A stretch of 64,000 nt of DNA, taken from Hyphomicrobiaceae bacterium (lineage in GTDB: Bacteria; Pseudomonadota; Alphaproteobacteria; Rhizobiales; Hyphomicrobiaceae). Position 1 is the first letter of the stretch, and every line of letters begins with the position of its first letter. Under the pieces are notes generated by a model. The model saw nothing but the letters and a program-made list of their open reading frames with translations, ran no database searches and was not told the DNA's origin. The DNA lies in assembly GCA_021775735.1 (NCBI GenBank), contig JAJFHG010000038.1, positions 1 through 64,000 of the forward strand. The letters run 5' to 3'. A program made the translations under genes and the position numbers. This document shows positions 39,545 to 49,552 of this stretch, in pieces.

Positions 39545-42088
39545 ATGATTGCTTTTCTGCGATTAATTACCGGCGCGTTGGAAGTGCTGATTTCAGCACC
39601 ATTGCGGGTGATCAATTTTCTGACAGATTGGATTGCGTTTAATCCACGCCTTGGACCGCTGCGCCACGTCGCAACGGGACTTATTTTTTATTGCCTGTTT
39701 GCTGTGCTGTTGGTCTATGTGTTTGCGCCCTTACGCGGTACCATCGGTCAAACCTACCTTGCGGAAAAGTTACGCTATGACGCGGAGCGCTGGTTAGCCA
39801 CGGCCATCTATGATGGATCAGGAAGTTTTGCAGGCACATTTGACCCACGCCTCGACAGCCGCCGCGATGTCAACTTTACCGATCGCGCAATTGAAATTGG
39901 CGACTATCGCGCCTTCCCTGACCACAAATCGATACCCGTGCGGGAAGTACCAGAGTATTATTGGCAGTGTCTTTTGTTTCATGAAGACCGCCATCTCGGC
40001 ACTGCGATTAATCCATATGGTATTGACCTTCTGGGTGTTCTTAAAATTCCCTATTCGACTGTGAAGCGGTCTCTTCGTTTGCGACGCGTTGCATTTGGTG
40101 TCGGTGGCTCAACACTGCCTATGCAATTTGCGCGCGTCATCTATAAGACGCCACCGCATACGAATGAAAACGCACTGACAAAAATCAAACGAAAAGCCGC
40201 AGAATGGTGGCTGGCACCGGTGATTTACCACGAACTAACGCGCGGTGGAGACAACAAGGCGCTCAAACAATGGGCTGCCAATCACTTGTGGTTGGCACAG
40301 CGCACGGGCGGCACACCACTGCATGGTATTGAGGTGACGAGCCGCATTGTGTTTGGCAAGGAAGCCAAGGACCTGACGACGGCTGAGCAGTTTCTTCTCG
40401 CATCTGCCGTTAATCGCCCGATTATACTTCTAGAAGGCAGCGACCGGCTCAATGCAGTCCGTCTGGATCGTTGGCGTTATATCGCGGAAGTACGCGCCAA
40501 GGCCTGTGCCAACAACATCATCAAAGATGATGAAGCCAAAAAGCAAATCCTGTTTGAGCTTGTTACACTTGCAGGCGGGCCTCCTGATCCACAGGTCAAG
40601 CCAAAGCTGCAAAAGGCGCTCGACACGTATGCACCACGCCTCGCGCGTCGCGCAGAAGCCAACCCCATTATTCGGGCCAATGCTCTCATGCCAGCGGCCC
40701 GCTTCGGTATTCGCGAAGAAATGAAGCAGGACTGGGGGTACGATTGGCGATCCTACGTTCGCGGTATAACGACAACATTTGATGCTGCGGACAACCTCGC
40801 GTTTTCAAAGCATGTTGAAACCACACTTGATAAACTCGAACAACGTTATCGCGAGCGTATTGGCTCCGACTATACGTTGAGCGCCAAGGTTGTATCCAAT
40901 GATGTAAGCAAGCGTCGGCCAAATATCATTGTTGCAGCTGCAGATGCCGCGGGACGCATCGTGCGTTACTTCGAGTCGGACCAGACTGCATCTTATTTCG
41001 GCTCAATGAATGCGCGCAACCGAGACTCGGGTTTTTATGAAACGGTACGTGAAGGCCGGATGATTGCCTCCACCGGTAAAATGATCGCAGCCATTGCCAT
41101 CGCCAACGAAGGCCGTGATCAAGCCGGAACACTTTATCTCGACACGAAAGCACCCGCGCAAGGTCTTGAAACCTGTCGCCGCAACGGTAATCAACGTCAT
41201 GGTCGCCGTGCCCTGGTTACCTTTGCATGCTCGCTAAACGATCCATTACTCAACCGGGCAGCCAAACTTGGCCAACGCCGCATTAAATCAATCATTGATA
41301 CATTGGGCTTCAACATGCCGCCTGCAAACGCCGATGGAGAAGGCACGCCGCCGTCGACAGCAGCTGTGTTGGGCCAGATATCCGGCAGTCCACGGCGCGT
41401 ACACCATATGTCTTCTGTTGTTCTATCGTCTCTCTTGGGGCGACATACCCAACCTGTGCAAGAACCATCTCTGGTCAAAGCCTATGACTATATTAGCCCT
41501 GAGCTCGCTGAAAGTGCCTCACAGAAAGTAACGTCAATTGTGCCAAACAAGGTCATGCGACCACGCGCAAACTGGATGGTACGTCGCCTGTTACAAGCCC
41601 CACTTTGCTATCACATAAAAGGCAAATCGCACGGCACGCTCAAGTCACTGTCAAAGTGGTGCGCAAGACGCCGACCCGACCTCAATTTTCACTTTGCGAA
41701 AACCGGCACACAAGTAACCGAAGACCCAGACGCAACAGTTGACGCATGGGCAACGGGCGGCCTCCAATTTTCGAACGGCGCCGCCTATTCATATGTTGTT
41801 GTTGTTGGCACTGGATCAGCACGTATGCCATGGGCTCGTCGTCTGCATTCCTCGCAAATCGCTGCGCCCCTACTGGAAACACTGTTAAAGGATTTAAAAA
41901 TTCACGCAAAAGCACACCCGCATCGTGAGCTTTTGCCAAAACCCGCGCCTCGGCCGATCGCAAAGCTGAAACAACCAGCATCACTCACAACCGGTGCTCT
42001 TTCTTCGACATTAGAAAGACGGGGCGCAAAAAAATCCGCAGTTACGCCATTGGATTTACAAATGCGTGCATTGCGACAAGGTCAATAA
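39545..42088 (+). CDS. Class A penicillin-binding protein-like (GT51 transglycosylase plus transpeptidase)
   Basis: This is an 847-residue protein with one N-terminal membrane helix (GLIFYCLFAVLLVYVFAPL, about 45-63). The GT51 glycosyltransferase domain follows, with the catalytic glutamate in LLFHEDRHLG (Glu147) and GGSTLPMQFARVIYK. The transpeptidase motifs are recognisable: STGK near residue 509, SLN near 562 and KTGT near 719. It should polymerise and crosslink peptidoglycan in the periplasm. The sequence around these motifs is divergent from PBP1a/1b, and the final 60 residues are proline- and lysine-rich. It stands alone after moeA. Confidence 0.85.
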   Translation: MIAFLRLITGALEVLISAPLRVINFLTDWIAFNPRLGPLRHVATGLIFYCLFAVLLVYVFAPLRGTIGQTYLAEKLRYDAERWLATAIYDGSGSFAGTFDPRLDSRRDVNFTDRAIEIGDYRAFPDHKSIPVREVPEYYWQCLLFHEDRHLGTAINPYGIDLLGVLKIPYSTVKRSLRLRRVAFGVGGSTLPMQFARVIYKTPPHTNENALTKIKRKAAEWWLAPVIYHELTRGGDNKALKQWAANHLWLAQRTGGTPLHGIEVTSRIVFGKEAKDLTTAEQFLLASAVNRPIILLEGSDRLNAVRLDRWRYIAEVRAKACANNIIKDDEAKKQILFELVTLAGGPPDPQVKPKLQKALDTYAPRLARRAEANPIIRANALMPAARFGIREEMKQDWGYDWRSYVRGITTTFDAADNLAFSKHVETTLDKLEQRYRERIGSDYTLSAKVVSNDVSKRRPNIIVAAADAAGRIVRYFESDQTASYFGSMNARNRDSGFYETVREGRMIASTGKMIAAIAIANEGRDQAGTLYLDTKAPAQGLETCRRNGNQRHGRRALVTFACSLNDPLLNRAAKLGQRRIKSIIDTLGFNMPPANADGEGTPPSTAAVLGQISGSPRRVHHMSSVVLSSLLGRHTQPVQEPSLVKAYDYISPELAESASQKVTSIVPNKVMRPRANWMVRRLLQAPLCYHIKGKSHGTLKSLSKWCARRRPDLNFHFAKTGTQVTEDPDATVDAWATGGLQFSNGAAYSYVVVVGTGSARMPWARRLHSSQIAAPLLETLLKDLKIHAKAHPHRELLPKPAPRPIAKLKQPASLTTGALSSTLERRGAKKSAVTPLDLQMRALRQGQ

Positions 42089-42130
42089 GGCACGCCGGGG
42101 AAAAACCAAAGAACGTCTACATCTGATTTT

Positions 42131-42808
42131 TTAGGACTGCGCGGCTAACGCTGCTGAACGGATCGCGTCAATATTCTTTTTATACGCATCAGGTGTGCCA
42201 CCCTTAAAAACGGCTGATCCTGCAACAAGGATGTTGGCACCCGCGGCAACAACCAACGGTGCGGTTTCGGTCGTGACACCACCATCAACTTCAATATCAA
42301 TATCTCGGTCTCCAACCATTGCTTTCACAGCACGTATTTTATCAAGCACAGCTGGAATAAAGGCCTGTCCACCAAAGCCAGGATTGACCGTCATCAACAA
42401 AATCAAGTCGACCCGATCCAAAACGTTCTGGATGATATCAACCGGCGTTGCTGGGTTGATCGCAACGCCTGCTTTCTTGCCTAACCCACGAATGGCCTGA
42501 AGGCTGCGATCCAAGTGCAAACCTGCTTCTGCGTGAACCGTAATAATATCAGAACCCGCATCTGCGAAATCAGAAAGATAAGGGTCAGCGGGCGCGATCA
42601 TCAAATGACAATCAAACACCTTATCACTTGCATTTCTGATGGTTTTTATGATCGGTGGGCCAAAGGTGATATTGGGGACAAAGTGACCGTCCATAACATC
42701 AAGGTGGATCCAATCGCCACCAGCGTTAGCAACCGCGGTGACCTCTTCTCCGAGACGTGAAAAGTCTGAAGACAGGATGGAAGGCGCAATGCGTAATTGG
42801 CGTGGCAT
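42131..42808 (-). CDS. rpe: Ribulose-phosphate 3-epimerase
   Basis: This 225-residue TIM-barrel enzyme interconverts ribulose 5-phosphate and xylulose 5-phosphate. The motifs [39 protein letters not shown] and DIEVDGGV are intact. ATG 42808 gives the conserved N-terminus; an upstream frame start at 42847 is not conserved. It follows prk by 166 bp on the same strand, suggesting a pentose-phosphate group of fbp-prk-rpe. Confidence 0.96.
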   Translation of the reverse strand: MPRQLRIAPSILSSDFSRLGEEVTAVANAGGDWIHLDVMDGHFVPNITFGPPIIKTIRNASDKVFDCHLMIAPADPYLSDFADAGSDIITVHAEAGLHLDRSLQAIRGLGKKAGVAINPATPVDIIQNVLDRVDLILLMTVNPGFGGQAFIPAVLDKIRAVKAMVGDRDIDIEVDGGVTTETAPLVVAAGANILVAGSAVFKGGTPDAYKKNIDAIRSAALAAQS

Positions 42809-42974
42809 AATTGATGGCCCTTTTGCCGCCGACACGTGAATCGGCACCAGATTAGAGCACTTCCTTAAAGCGGCCCAGCCAGAAAGGCCAGGGCATCGGA
42901 GCGCAAAAATTCAGCAATACACACCTAGTCCAATCCTACTGCCCGTTGCATGAATTGATTTTTGCCAGTTGGAG

Positions 42975-43853
42975 CTAGAAGAAGGTCCGTCGCTTGCGTT
43001 CCATCAACTTTAGAATCAAGGGTGTCAAAATCAGCTGCATGGCTAGGTCTTGTTTACTACCTGGAATAACAATGGAATTGGCGCGAGACATAAAACTGTC
43101 GTGGATCATTGACAGGAGATAGGAAAAATCAATGCCGCTTGGTTGCTTGAAGCGAACCACAATCATTGATTCATCAGGCGTTGGAATCCACCGTGCCACA
43201 AACGGGTTTGAAGTATCGACAATTGGTACGCGTTGGAAGTTGATATCTGTCTGAGTGAATTGCGGACATATATATTTTACATAGTCAGGCAAACGACGCA
43301 AAATCATGTCCGTTACAGCATCTGTTGAATAACCTCTGACCGCTTTGTCACGATGAATTTTTTGTATCCATTCGAGATTCAAAACCGGAACGACACCAAT
43401 TTTTAAATCTGCCAGTTTTGCAATATCCACATTTTCTGACACAACGGCACCATGCAGTCCTTCATAAACGAGAAGATCGGTCCCGAACGGGAGGTCCTCC
43501 CATTCTGTAAATGTGCCAACTTGCGTGCTAAACTTAAGAGCTTCGTGCTCATCGTGAATGTAGTGGCGACTTCGCCCCGTTCCCATGTCGCCGTAAGACT
43601 TAAAGACGCTTTCAAGTTCATTTAACAGATTAGCCTTCTCACCGAAGTGACTAAAATCTCGATTTCCTTTTGCTTCTTCTTCAGCAATTGCTTCAAGCAT
43701 TTCCTCGCGGTTGTGGCGATGAAAACCATCCCCTGCCACGAATGCCGCATTGATGCCTTCGCGACGAAAAATATCGTCAAACGTGCGGCGAACCGACGTC
43801 GTTCCTGCGCCCGAAGAACCGGTGACGGAAATGATGGGATGTTTACCTGACAT
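42975..43853 (-). CDS. prk: Phosphoribulokinase
   Basis: This 292-residue kinase phosphorylates ribulose 5-phosphate to ribulose 1,5-bisphosphate. The P-loop GSSGAGTTS is at about residues 12-20, followed by AGDGFHRHNREEM, FGEKANLLNELE, and LLVYEGLHGAVV with the Walker-B-like region. It belongs to the octameric proteobacterial type. No RuBisCO or other cbb gene except fbp and rpe lies in the window. In Methylorubrum, PRK has been shown to have a regulatory function through its product. Confidence 0.97.
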   Translation of the reverse strand: MSGKHPIISVTGSSGAGTTSVRRTFDDIFRREGINAAFVAGDGFHRHNREEMLEAIAEEEAKGNRDFSHFGEKANLLNELESVFKSYGDMGTGRSRHYIHDEHEALKFSTQVGTFTEWEDLPFGTDLLVYEGLHGAVVSENVDIAKLADLKIGVVPVLNLEWIQKIHRDKAVRGYSTDAVTDMILRRLPDYVKYICPQFTQTDINFQRVPIVDTSNPFVARWIPTPDESMIVVRFKQPSGIDFSYLLSMIHDSFMSRANSIVIPGSKQDLAMQLILTPLILKLMERKRRTFF

Positions 43854-43902
43854 TGTTTTTTAGACTTATCCTACATGCCCACTATCAGGCTACATCATTA
43901 CT

Positions 43903-44952
43903 TTATGATCTGAAAAGACCACGGTTGCGAAACAATGGTGACCGTTCGCCATCGGCTACCGGTTCTTTGTGAAGCCGCATTACATAAGCAACTTCTTCTC
44001 GCGATCCGGCGACCACAGGAATATGCTGATGCAGTGAACTCGGCTCAACTTCCAATATCCTTTCATGACCTGTCGAAGCCGCCCCGCCTGCCTGCTCAAC
44101 GATAAAGGCAAACGGATTTGCTTCGTACGTCGCACGAAGTCGTCCATCTTTGTAGCCGGGACGTAGGTCACCTGGATAGAGAAAGATGCCACCACGCTTA
44201 AGAATACGATAGAATGCTGCAACGGGCGACGCCGTCCAACGCATATTGAAGTCTTTTTGGCGCGGTCCAGTGCGGCCACGATTGCAATCGCTGAAATATG
44301 TACGAATGGGTTGATCCCAATGGCGATAGTTGGATGCGTTAATGGCGTACTCGGTGGTCGTCGGGGGGATCTTTACCTTCTTATCCGTGCGCTTTAAAAG
44401 GCCATCGGTCAAATCCAGAGTAAACAAATCCGTTCCTGAACCAAGCGTCAGCACCAAGACAGTTTGCGGACCGTAGAGAAAAAATCCAGCGGCAACCTGA
44501 TCCAAGCCCCGTCGGAGAAACGGCGCATTGGTATCGTGGTCCGATGCCTGCTTGCTGAATGGTAGTACTGAAAAAATTGTACCGACAGGTGCATTAATTG
44601 CAGCGTTGGAAGACCCATCAATTGGATCGAGGGCCACACACAGTGCCGCTGTTTTATTCAACAACACTGCATCATCAAGTTCTTCTGATACGACGGAAGC
44701 AACTGGTGCGGACCGCATAGATTCCAATAAAATATCGTTTGCAATCACATCGATTTGTTTTTGCATATCGACGCCAGTGCGTTTACCAGTTGTCTCAACA
44801 AGCGGTACCGTCAAGCTTCCACCAAGAAGTAAATTTGAAATTTCAATGCATGCTGAGCAGAGCGAAAAAACAGTCTCGGCAATATCCTGACGCGCCGCAT
44901 TCTCACCCGCCCAGGCATTCAAGCAACTTTTAAGATCTAACCTATCTGACAT
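43903..44952 (-). CDS. fbp: Class I fructose-1,6-bisphosphatase
   Basis: This 349-residue phosphatase hydrolyses fructose 1,6-bisphosphate to fructose 6-phosphate. The metal-binding ALDPIDGSSNAAINAPVGT segment (canonical DPLDGSSN) and the substrate-binding YAINASNYRHW and RGGIFLYPGDLRPGYKDGRL stretches are clear. It is typical of Calvin-cycle and gluconeogenic class I enzymes. ATG 44952 gives MSDRLDLKS; ATG codons upstream at 44979 and 45009 would add residues that are not conserved. prk starts 49 bp after its stop. Confidence 0.95.
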   Translation of the reverse strand: MSDRLDLKSCLNAWAGENAARQDIAETVFSLCSACIEISNLLLGGSLTVPLVETTGKRTGVDMQKQIDVIANDILLESMRSAPVASVVSEELDDAVLLNKTAALCVALDPIDGSSNAAINAPVGTIFSVLPFSKQASDHDTNAPFLRRGLDQVAAGFFLYGPQTVLVLTLGSGTDLFTLDLTDGLLKRTDKKVKIPPTTTEYAINASNYRHWDQPIRTYFSDCNRGRTGPRQKDFNMRWTASPVAAFYRILKRGGIFLYPGDLRPGYKDGRLRATYEANPFAFIVEQAGGAASTGHERILEVEPSSLHQHIPVVAGSREEVAYVMRLHKEPVADGERSPLFRNRGLFRS

Positions 44953-45166
44953 CAACGTCCCAAATTTATACCAATCCATGTTCTGACAGTGTAATGTACA
45001 CAAGTTCATTTCTCAAACTTGCACATGTCACAGCACCAGACCCACCGGTGTAACACATTCTCCTGCACTCAGCGTATATGTCCCTAAAATAAAGCCGCTT
45101 GCAGAGGATCGTTTTTTATCGCACATAAAGGATATTAATGCTGTGAGAATTTAGGAATTTAGTGCC

Positions 45167-45820
45167 ATGGGATTTTCTTCTTCCAACAATGATTCAAAGG
45201 AACGTCAAGTCATTCCAGAGACCACAACACAAGATACGGCTCCGAAAACGCCAGCCAATTCTCAACAAGCAGAAACGATGCCGCCCAGTGCAGCTGGAGC
45301 GACAACCTACGTGGATGCGGACAAACTCGATTTGTCACCGGAAGACGCTCGCAAGCATGCGGCCATTGGCAAACAACTGGCCGCAGCCTTTGGCGAGCTG
45401 GTTACACTTCTGATGCGCTCGGAAACGGACCGCAAGCGGCCCATTGCTGACCTTGAATGGATGATCGCACCCGCCATCGCCACCGGTCAGTTTGCCATCG
45501 CCGATGCCCAATCAAAAAAAACTGGGGCTATTTCTCCTGTCGGAGCCGTTTTGTGGGCACTGGTTTCAGATGATGTCGACAGGAGACTGTCTGACACGTC
45601 CGTGGAACAAGCCCAGCTAAGCCCTAACGAATGGCGGTCGGGCACCAAACCATGGATTGTCATGGCAATCGGCGATAAGCGCGTCGTCGCTGATCTTATC
45701 AAGAAGTTGTCAGAAAACGTCTTTAAAGGCCAAGCACCAAAAATTCGCTCCCGCGACAGTGACGGCAAGATTGTTGTTGGACGTGTTAAGGCAACAGACC
45801 AATCAGAAGCTACACGTTAG
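45167..45820 (+). CDS. HlyC-like toxin-activating acyltransferase family protein, catalytic residues missing
   Basis: This 217-residue protein has a low-complexity N-terminal 70 residues and then a HlyC-family domain. The alignable stretch runs from AFGELVTLLMRSETDRKRPI to DLEWMIAPAIATGQFAIADA, PVGAVLWALVSDDVDRRLSD and SPNEWRSGTKPWIVMAIGD. HlyC proteins acylate lysines of RTX toxins and use a His and an Asp. At the His position this protein has Asp (SETDR against SPLHR), and at the Asp position it has Met. It is therefore probably not an active acyltransferase. No RTX gene is nearby. Its stop is two bases from the convergent ugd stop. Confidence 0.7.
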   Translation: MGFSSSNNDSKERQVIPETTTQDTAPKTPANSQQAETMPPSAAGATTYVDADKLDLSPEDARKHAAIGKQLAAAFGELVTLLMRSETDRKRPIADLEWMIAPAIATGQFAIADAQSKKTGAISPVGAVLWALVSDDVDRRLSDTSVEQAQLSPNEWRSGTKPWIVMAIGDKRVVADLIKKLSENVFKGQAPKIRSRDSDGKIVVGRVKATDQSEATR

Positions 45821-45821
45821 C

Positions 45822-47222
45822 TTAAGCGATAGCCAATTTTTTTAACTCGCCAGCCTGTGGCATGTCTTCTGTCTCGAGTTCCTGCGTAACATGCTCAAGA
45901 CCAAGCGATTGGCCGCGACCAATACCAAAATATTTAAAACCAGCTGCGTGTGCGAGTTCGCATTGGAAAACATTACGCATATCAATCAACGTATCGCCAC
46001 GCATGACCTCTTTGGCATCTACCAAATCAAGGGCACGAAATTCATTCCATTCTGTCAATACCGTTGTGATGTCCGCGTCTGACATAGCCTCAAGAGCAGT
46101 CTCGCACCAGATAACACCGGGCAGCAATGAAGCTGCATTGTCACGACCTTCCGGATCATAGACTTTTATTGTTGCACCACGTTCTTGCAACATCGGCACG
46201 ATTACCAGACTTGGCGCATCGCGCATATCATCGGTGTTTGGTTTGAAGGTTGCGCCGAGGACAGCAATTGTCTTGCCGCGTACGCTACCGCCAACGATAC
46301 GCTCAATGCGCCCAGCGATGGCGAGTTTACGTTCCTCATTGACGGTTTGAACCTGTTCAATCAACGACAAAGGCGTTTTATTTTCGCGACCTGTGCGTAT
46401 AATTGCTGAAACGTCTTTCGGGAAACACGACCCCCCATAACCTGGGCCAGGGTGTAAAAACTTGTCGCCAATGCGTCTGTCCTTGCCGATGGCATGTGCC
46501 ACTTCCTGAACATTGGCTCCGACTTCTTCGCACAGATCTGAAACTTCATTGATGAAACTGATCTTCATGGCGAGAAAAGCATTGGCTGCATATTTAGCAA
46601 GCTCTGCTGATTCTCTGCTGACAAACACAACCGGAGCGCTTCTGAGTGAAAGCGGATGATACACCCGCTCCATCACTTTGCGTGCATCATCATTGTCAAC
46701 ACCAATTAAAACCCGATCCGGGTGGGTGAAGTCTTGGATGGCCGAACCTTCGCGCAAGAATTCCGGGTTAGAACAGACGGAAAAATCAGCATCAGGGCGT
46801 AGTTCGCGCAACCGACGCTCAATCTCACGGCTTGTTCCAACGGGCACCGTTGATTTTGTCGTAATAACGGTATAGCCAGCTAGATGTGGCGCTAATTCCT
46901 CGATCGCCGAATAAACATAGGACAGGTCAGCATAGCCATCGCCACGGCGCATGGGTGTGCCAACAGCTAAGAACACAACATCAGCATCTGCGACAGCGGG
47001 GCCAAGATTATCTGAAAACGTAAGTCGGCGCGCTTTCATATTGCGCAGCATCAGGTCATCAAGGCCCGGTTCAAAAATCGGCGGCACGCCAGAGCGCAAC
47101 TTTTTAAGACGCGAATGGTCCTTATCAACACACGTCACTGTCCAGCCAAATTCGGAAAAGCAAACCGCAGACACCAGCCCGACATAGCCCGCTCCGATCA
47201 TGCAAATTTTCAACGCCGTCAT
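45822..47222 (-). CDS. ugd: UDP-glucose 6-dehydrogenase
   Basis: This 466-residue enzyme oxidises UDP-glucose to UDP-glucuronate with NAD+. The N-terminal MIGAGYVGLVSAVCFSEFGW dinucleotide fold, VGTPMRRGDGYADLS, STVPVGTSREIERRL, NPEFLREGSAIQDF, and the catalytic cysteine in HPGPGYGGSCFPKD are all present. ATG 47222 (MTALKICMIG) is chosen; a longer frame adds eight residues. The product feeds surface polysaccharides, which may connect with the flippase and CelD-like genes, but none is adjacent. Confidence 0.96.
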   Translation of the reverse strand: MTALKICMIGAGYVGLVSAVCFSEFGWTVTCVDKDHSRLKKLRSGVPPIFEPGLDDLMLRNMKARRLTFSDNLGPAVADADVVFLAVGTPMRRGDGYADLSYVYSAIEELAPHLAGYTVITTKSTVPVGTSREIERRLRELRPDADFSVCSNPEFLREGSAIQDFTHPDRVLIGVDNDDARKVMERVYHPLSLRSAPVVFVSRESAELAKYAANAFLAMKISFINEVSDLCEEVGANVQEVAHAIGKDRRIGDKFLHPGPGYGGSCFPKDVSAIIRTGRENKTPLSLIEQVQTVNEERKLAIAGRIERIVGGSVRGKTIAVLGATFKPNTDDMRDAPSLVIVPMLQERGATIKVYDPEGRDNAASLLPGVIWCETALEAMSDADITTVLTEWNEFRALDLVDAKEVMRGDTLIDMRNVFQCELAHAAGFKYFGIGRGQSLGLEHVTQELETEDMPQAGELKKLAIA

Positions 47223-47354
47223 CCCCAGGTTAACGCAGCGTGTCAAAACGAAACGCCACGCCTTAAAGATTCTGGGAACACTATGGGCCAGGAGGTTTAA
47301 GGCGAAGTTGACGGTTGGAAAACAGTTTGCATTTCAGAGGAGGCAGAAGGCAAA

Positions 47355-47389
47355 TTTAGCCGCCAAAACTTAAGCTTTTGGCGGCTAAA
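47355..47389. terminator. Hairpin after ftfL
   Basis: TTAGCCGCCAAAA pairs with TTTTGGCGGCTAA around a 7-base loop, a perfect 13-bp stem about 7 bases after the ftfL stop. The following T-run is weak on the minus strand. It likely ends ftfL transcription before ugd. Confidence 0.65.
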
Positions 47390-47395
47390 AGTCTT

Positions 47396-49072
47396 TTAGA
47401 ACAGGCCTTGAACGAGGCCGTCATCGTCCAGGCAAATCGAATCTGCCGCTGGTTTGCGGGGCAGGCCTGGCATTGTCATGATGGCACCCGTGACAACCAC
47501 GACAAATTCAGCGCCAGCCGACAGGCGCAGCTCTCGGATCGGGACGATGTGTCCTTCAGGCGCTCCACGCTTCGTCGGATCCGTTGAGAATGAATATTGG
47601 GTCTTGGCCATACATACAGGTAGATGTCCGTAACCTGCGTCTTCCAAATCCTTAAACATCTTCTCTACGCTCGCGTCGCATGAGATATCAGCAGCGCGAT
47701 AAATTTCAGTCGCAACGGTTTTAACCTTGTCACGCAGCGGCATGTCATCTGGATAAAGCGGTTTGAAGTTCGCCTTACCTTCTCCCAGCATGCTGGTGAT
47801 ATGTTGGGCCAGGCCTTCTGTACCAGCACCACCATCAGACCAGTGAGAGCAGGCAAAGGCGCGCGTGCCCATGGACTCAGCGGCCTTCATCACTTCTTGC
47901 ACTTCTGCATCAGTATCCGTGATAAATTTGTTGACCGCTACAACGGCAGGCACACCAAACTTGTTCACATTTTCAATGTGACGCCGCAAGTTGGCGCAGC
48001 CTTCTGCAACTGCTGCCACATTTTCATTTTTGAGACCGTCCTTAGCGACTCCGCCGTGCATTTTAAGCGCCCTGACCGTTGCAACAATAACGACAGCTTC
48101 TGGTTTCAACCCTGCTTTACGGCACTTAATATCGAAAAATTTCTCGGCGCCGAGGTCTGCACCAAAGCCGGCCTCAGTCACAACGATGTCGGACAGCTTC
48201 AAAGCGGTTTTGGTCGCTAGAACCGAGTTGCACCCATGCGCGATATTGGCAAACGGACCGCCGTGGATGAACACAGGGTTATTCTCCAACGTTTGCACCA
48301 TGTTTGGCATTAATGCATCTTTGAGCAACACCGTCATTGCACCCTGGCCATTGACCGCACTGGCTTTAATTGGCTTGCGGTCGCGCGTATAGCCGACGAC
48401 GATGTTACCAAGACGGCGCTCAAGGTCTTTCAGGTCCATGGCCAGACACAGAATGGCCATCACCTCAGATGCAACGGTAATGTCAAAACCGTCTTCGCGC
48501 GGGAAACCATTCGCAACACCGCCAAGTGAATTGACAATCGAACGCAACGCGCGGTCATTCATGTCAACGACGCGTTTCCAGGCAACACGTCGGGAATCAA
48601 TCTCAGCCCCGTTGCCCCAATAGATATGATTGTCGATCAATGCAGATAGTAGACTATGCGCTGACGTGATGGCGTGAAAATCTCCGGTGAAGTGGAGATT
48701 GATATCTTCCATTGGGACGACCTGGGCATATCCGCCACCGGCTGCGCCACCTTTCATGCCAAAGCATGGACCGAGCGAAGGCTCGCGCAAGCAGCACATG
48801 GCTTTTTGGCCGATGCGATTGAGGCCATCTGTCAAACCTACTGTCGTGGTCGTCTTGCCTTCGCCAGCTGGCGTCGGGCTGATGGCTGTGACGAGGACCA
48901 ACTTTCCATCCGGTTTGGACTGCAGTGACTGAATATAATCAGCAGTCAGCTTGGCCTTCGTCTTGCCGTAGGGAACAATAGCATCATCTGGCACCTCCAA
49001 CTTAGCCGCGATCTGACCAATCGGGAGTGGATTTGCCTCACGGGCAATTTCAATATCTGATTTGACGGTCAC
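47396..49072 (-). CDS. ftfL: Formate-tetrahydrofolate ligase
   Basis: This 558-residue enzyme makes 10-formyltetrahydrofolate from formate, ATP and tetrahydrofolate, the entry of C1 units into the serine cycle. The nucleotide-binding motif [17 protein letters not shown] is near residues 66-82, followed by [40 protein letters not shown] and the C-terminal [20 protein letters not shown]. It lies upstream of ugd and downstream of ppc on the same strand but is separated from each by non-coding DNA, so it is probably its own unit. Confidence 0.97.
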   Translation of the reverse strand: MTVKSDIEIAREANPLPIGQIAAKLEVPDDAIVPYGKTKAKLTADYIQSLQSKPDGKLVLVTAISPTPAGEGKTTTTVGLTDGLNRIGQKAMCCLREPSLGPCFGMKGGAAGGGYAQVVPMEDINLHFTGDFHAITSAHSLLSALIDNHIYWGNGAEIDSRRVAWKRVVDMNDRALRSIVNSLGGVANGFPREDGFDITVASEVMAILCLAMDLKDLERRLGNIVVGYTRDRKPIKASAVNGQGAMTVLLKDALMPNMVQTLENNPVFIHGGPFANIAHGCNSVLATKTALKLSDIVVTEAGFGADLGAEKFFDIKCRKAGLKPEAVVIVATVRALKMHGGVAKDGLKNENVAAVAEGCANLRRHIENVNKFGVPAVVAVNKFITDTDAEVQEVMKAAESMGTRAFACSHWSDGGAGTEGLAQHITSMLGEGKANFKPLYPDDMPLRDKVKTVATEIYRAADISCDASVEKMFKDLEDAGYGHLPVCMAKTQYSFSTDPTKRGAPEGHIVPIRELRLSAGAEFVVVVTGAIMTMPGLPRKPAADSICLDDDGLVQGLF

Positions 49073-49552
49073 TAGATTTCCTCCGAACGTTTTTTATAAT
49101 TTAGGGCTTGAGCCCTCAAAACCGCAACAAACGTCTCATTCCAATTATATATATTGGCCGTTTCTACGTCATTAGCCAAGCTACAAGCACAATGTCTCTG
49201 GCCAGGTCGCGCTAGAAAGCTATGATAGCGAACCACCTTCAATCGGTGGAGATGCAAACAAGGACGAACTTTTCACGTCGGCCTCGTTGGTATCGTTTTT
49301 CAAGCAGCACATTACTCAGAACGCCCACCATGCGCCACAGACCCCACTATCTTCAACTCCGCCTTGCCGCTCGACCAAGATTTTGCTGCGGTTGTTTATG
49401 CCTCGATCGGCCCGATCGCGTCAGAGCACGGCGCATATTTAGGCTCACCCGTGCGCTTAAGTCCTCAATCGCCAAACAACGCAAGGCGCTGGAGGATAAA
49501 ACCGCCAAGGTTGCACCACCACGAGCGGTAGTTGATTAGCGCCAGCGCGATG
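49073..49552. pseudogene. 480-bp region between ppc and ftfL with possible frameshifted remnant
   Basis: On the plus strand one frame reads CATDPTIFNSALPLDQDF, then AAVVYASIGPIASEHGAYLG, with protein-like composition but no usable start. The next frame reads RALKSSIAKQRKALEDKTAK and ends at a stop at 49539. A frameshift near 49440 would join the two. This could be a decayed small gene or chance. No known family is recognised. The minus-strand promoter of ftfL should also lie here. Confidence 0.2.

Noticed and set aside
49222-49539. Plus-strand frame of 105 residues as an intact gene
   Set aside because: The middle is Cys/Arg-rich and looks out of frame with the more protein-like neighbouring frame; kept only as a possible remnant.
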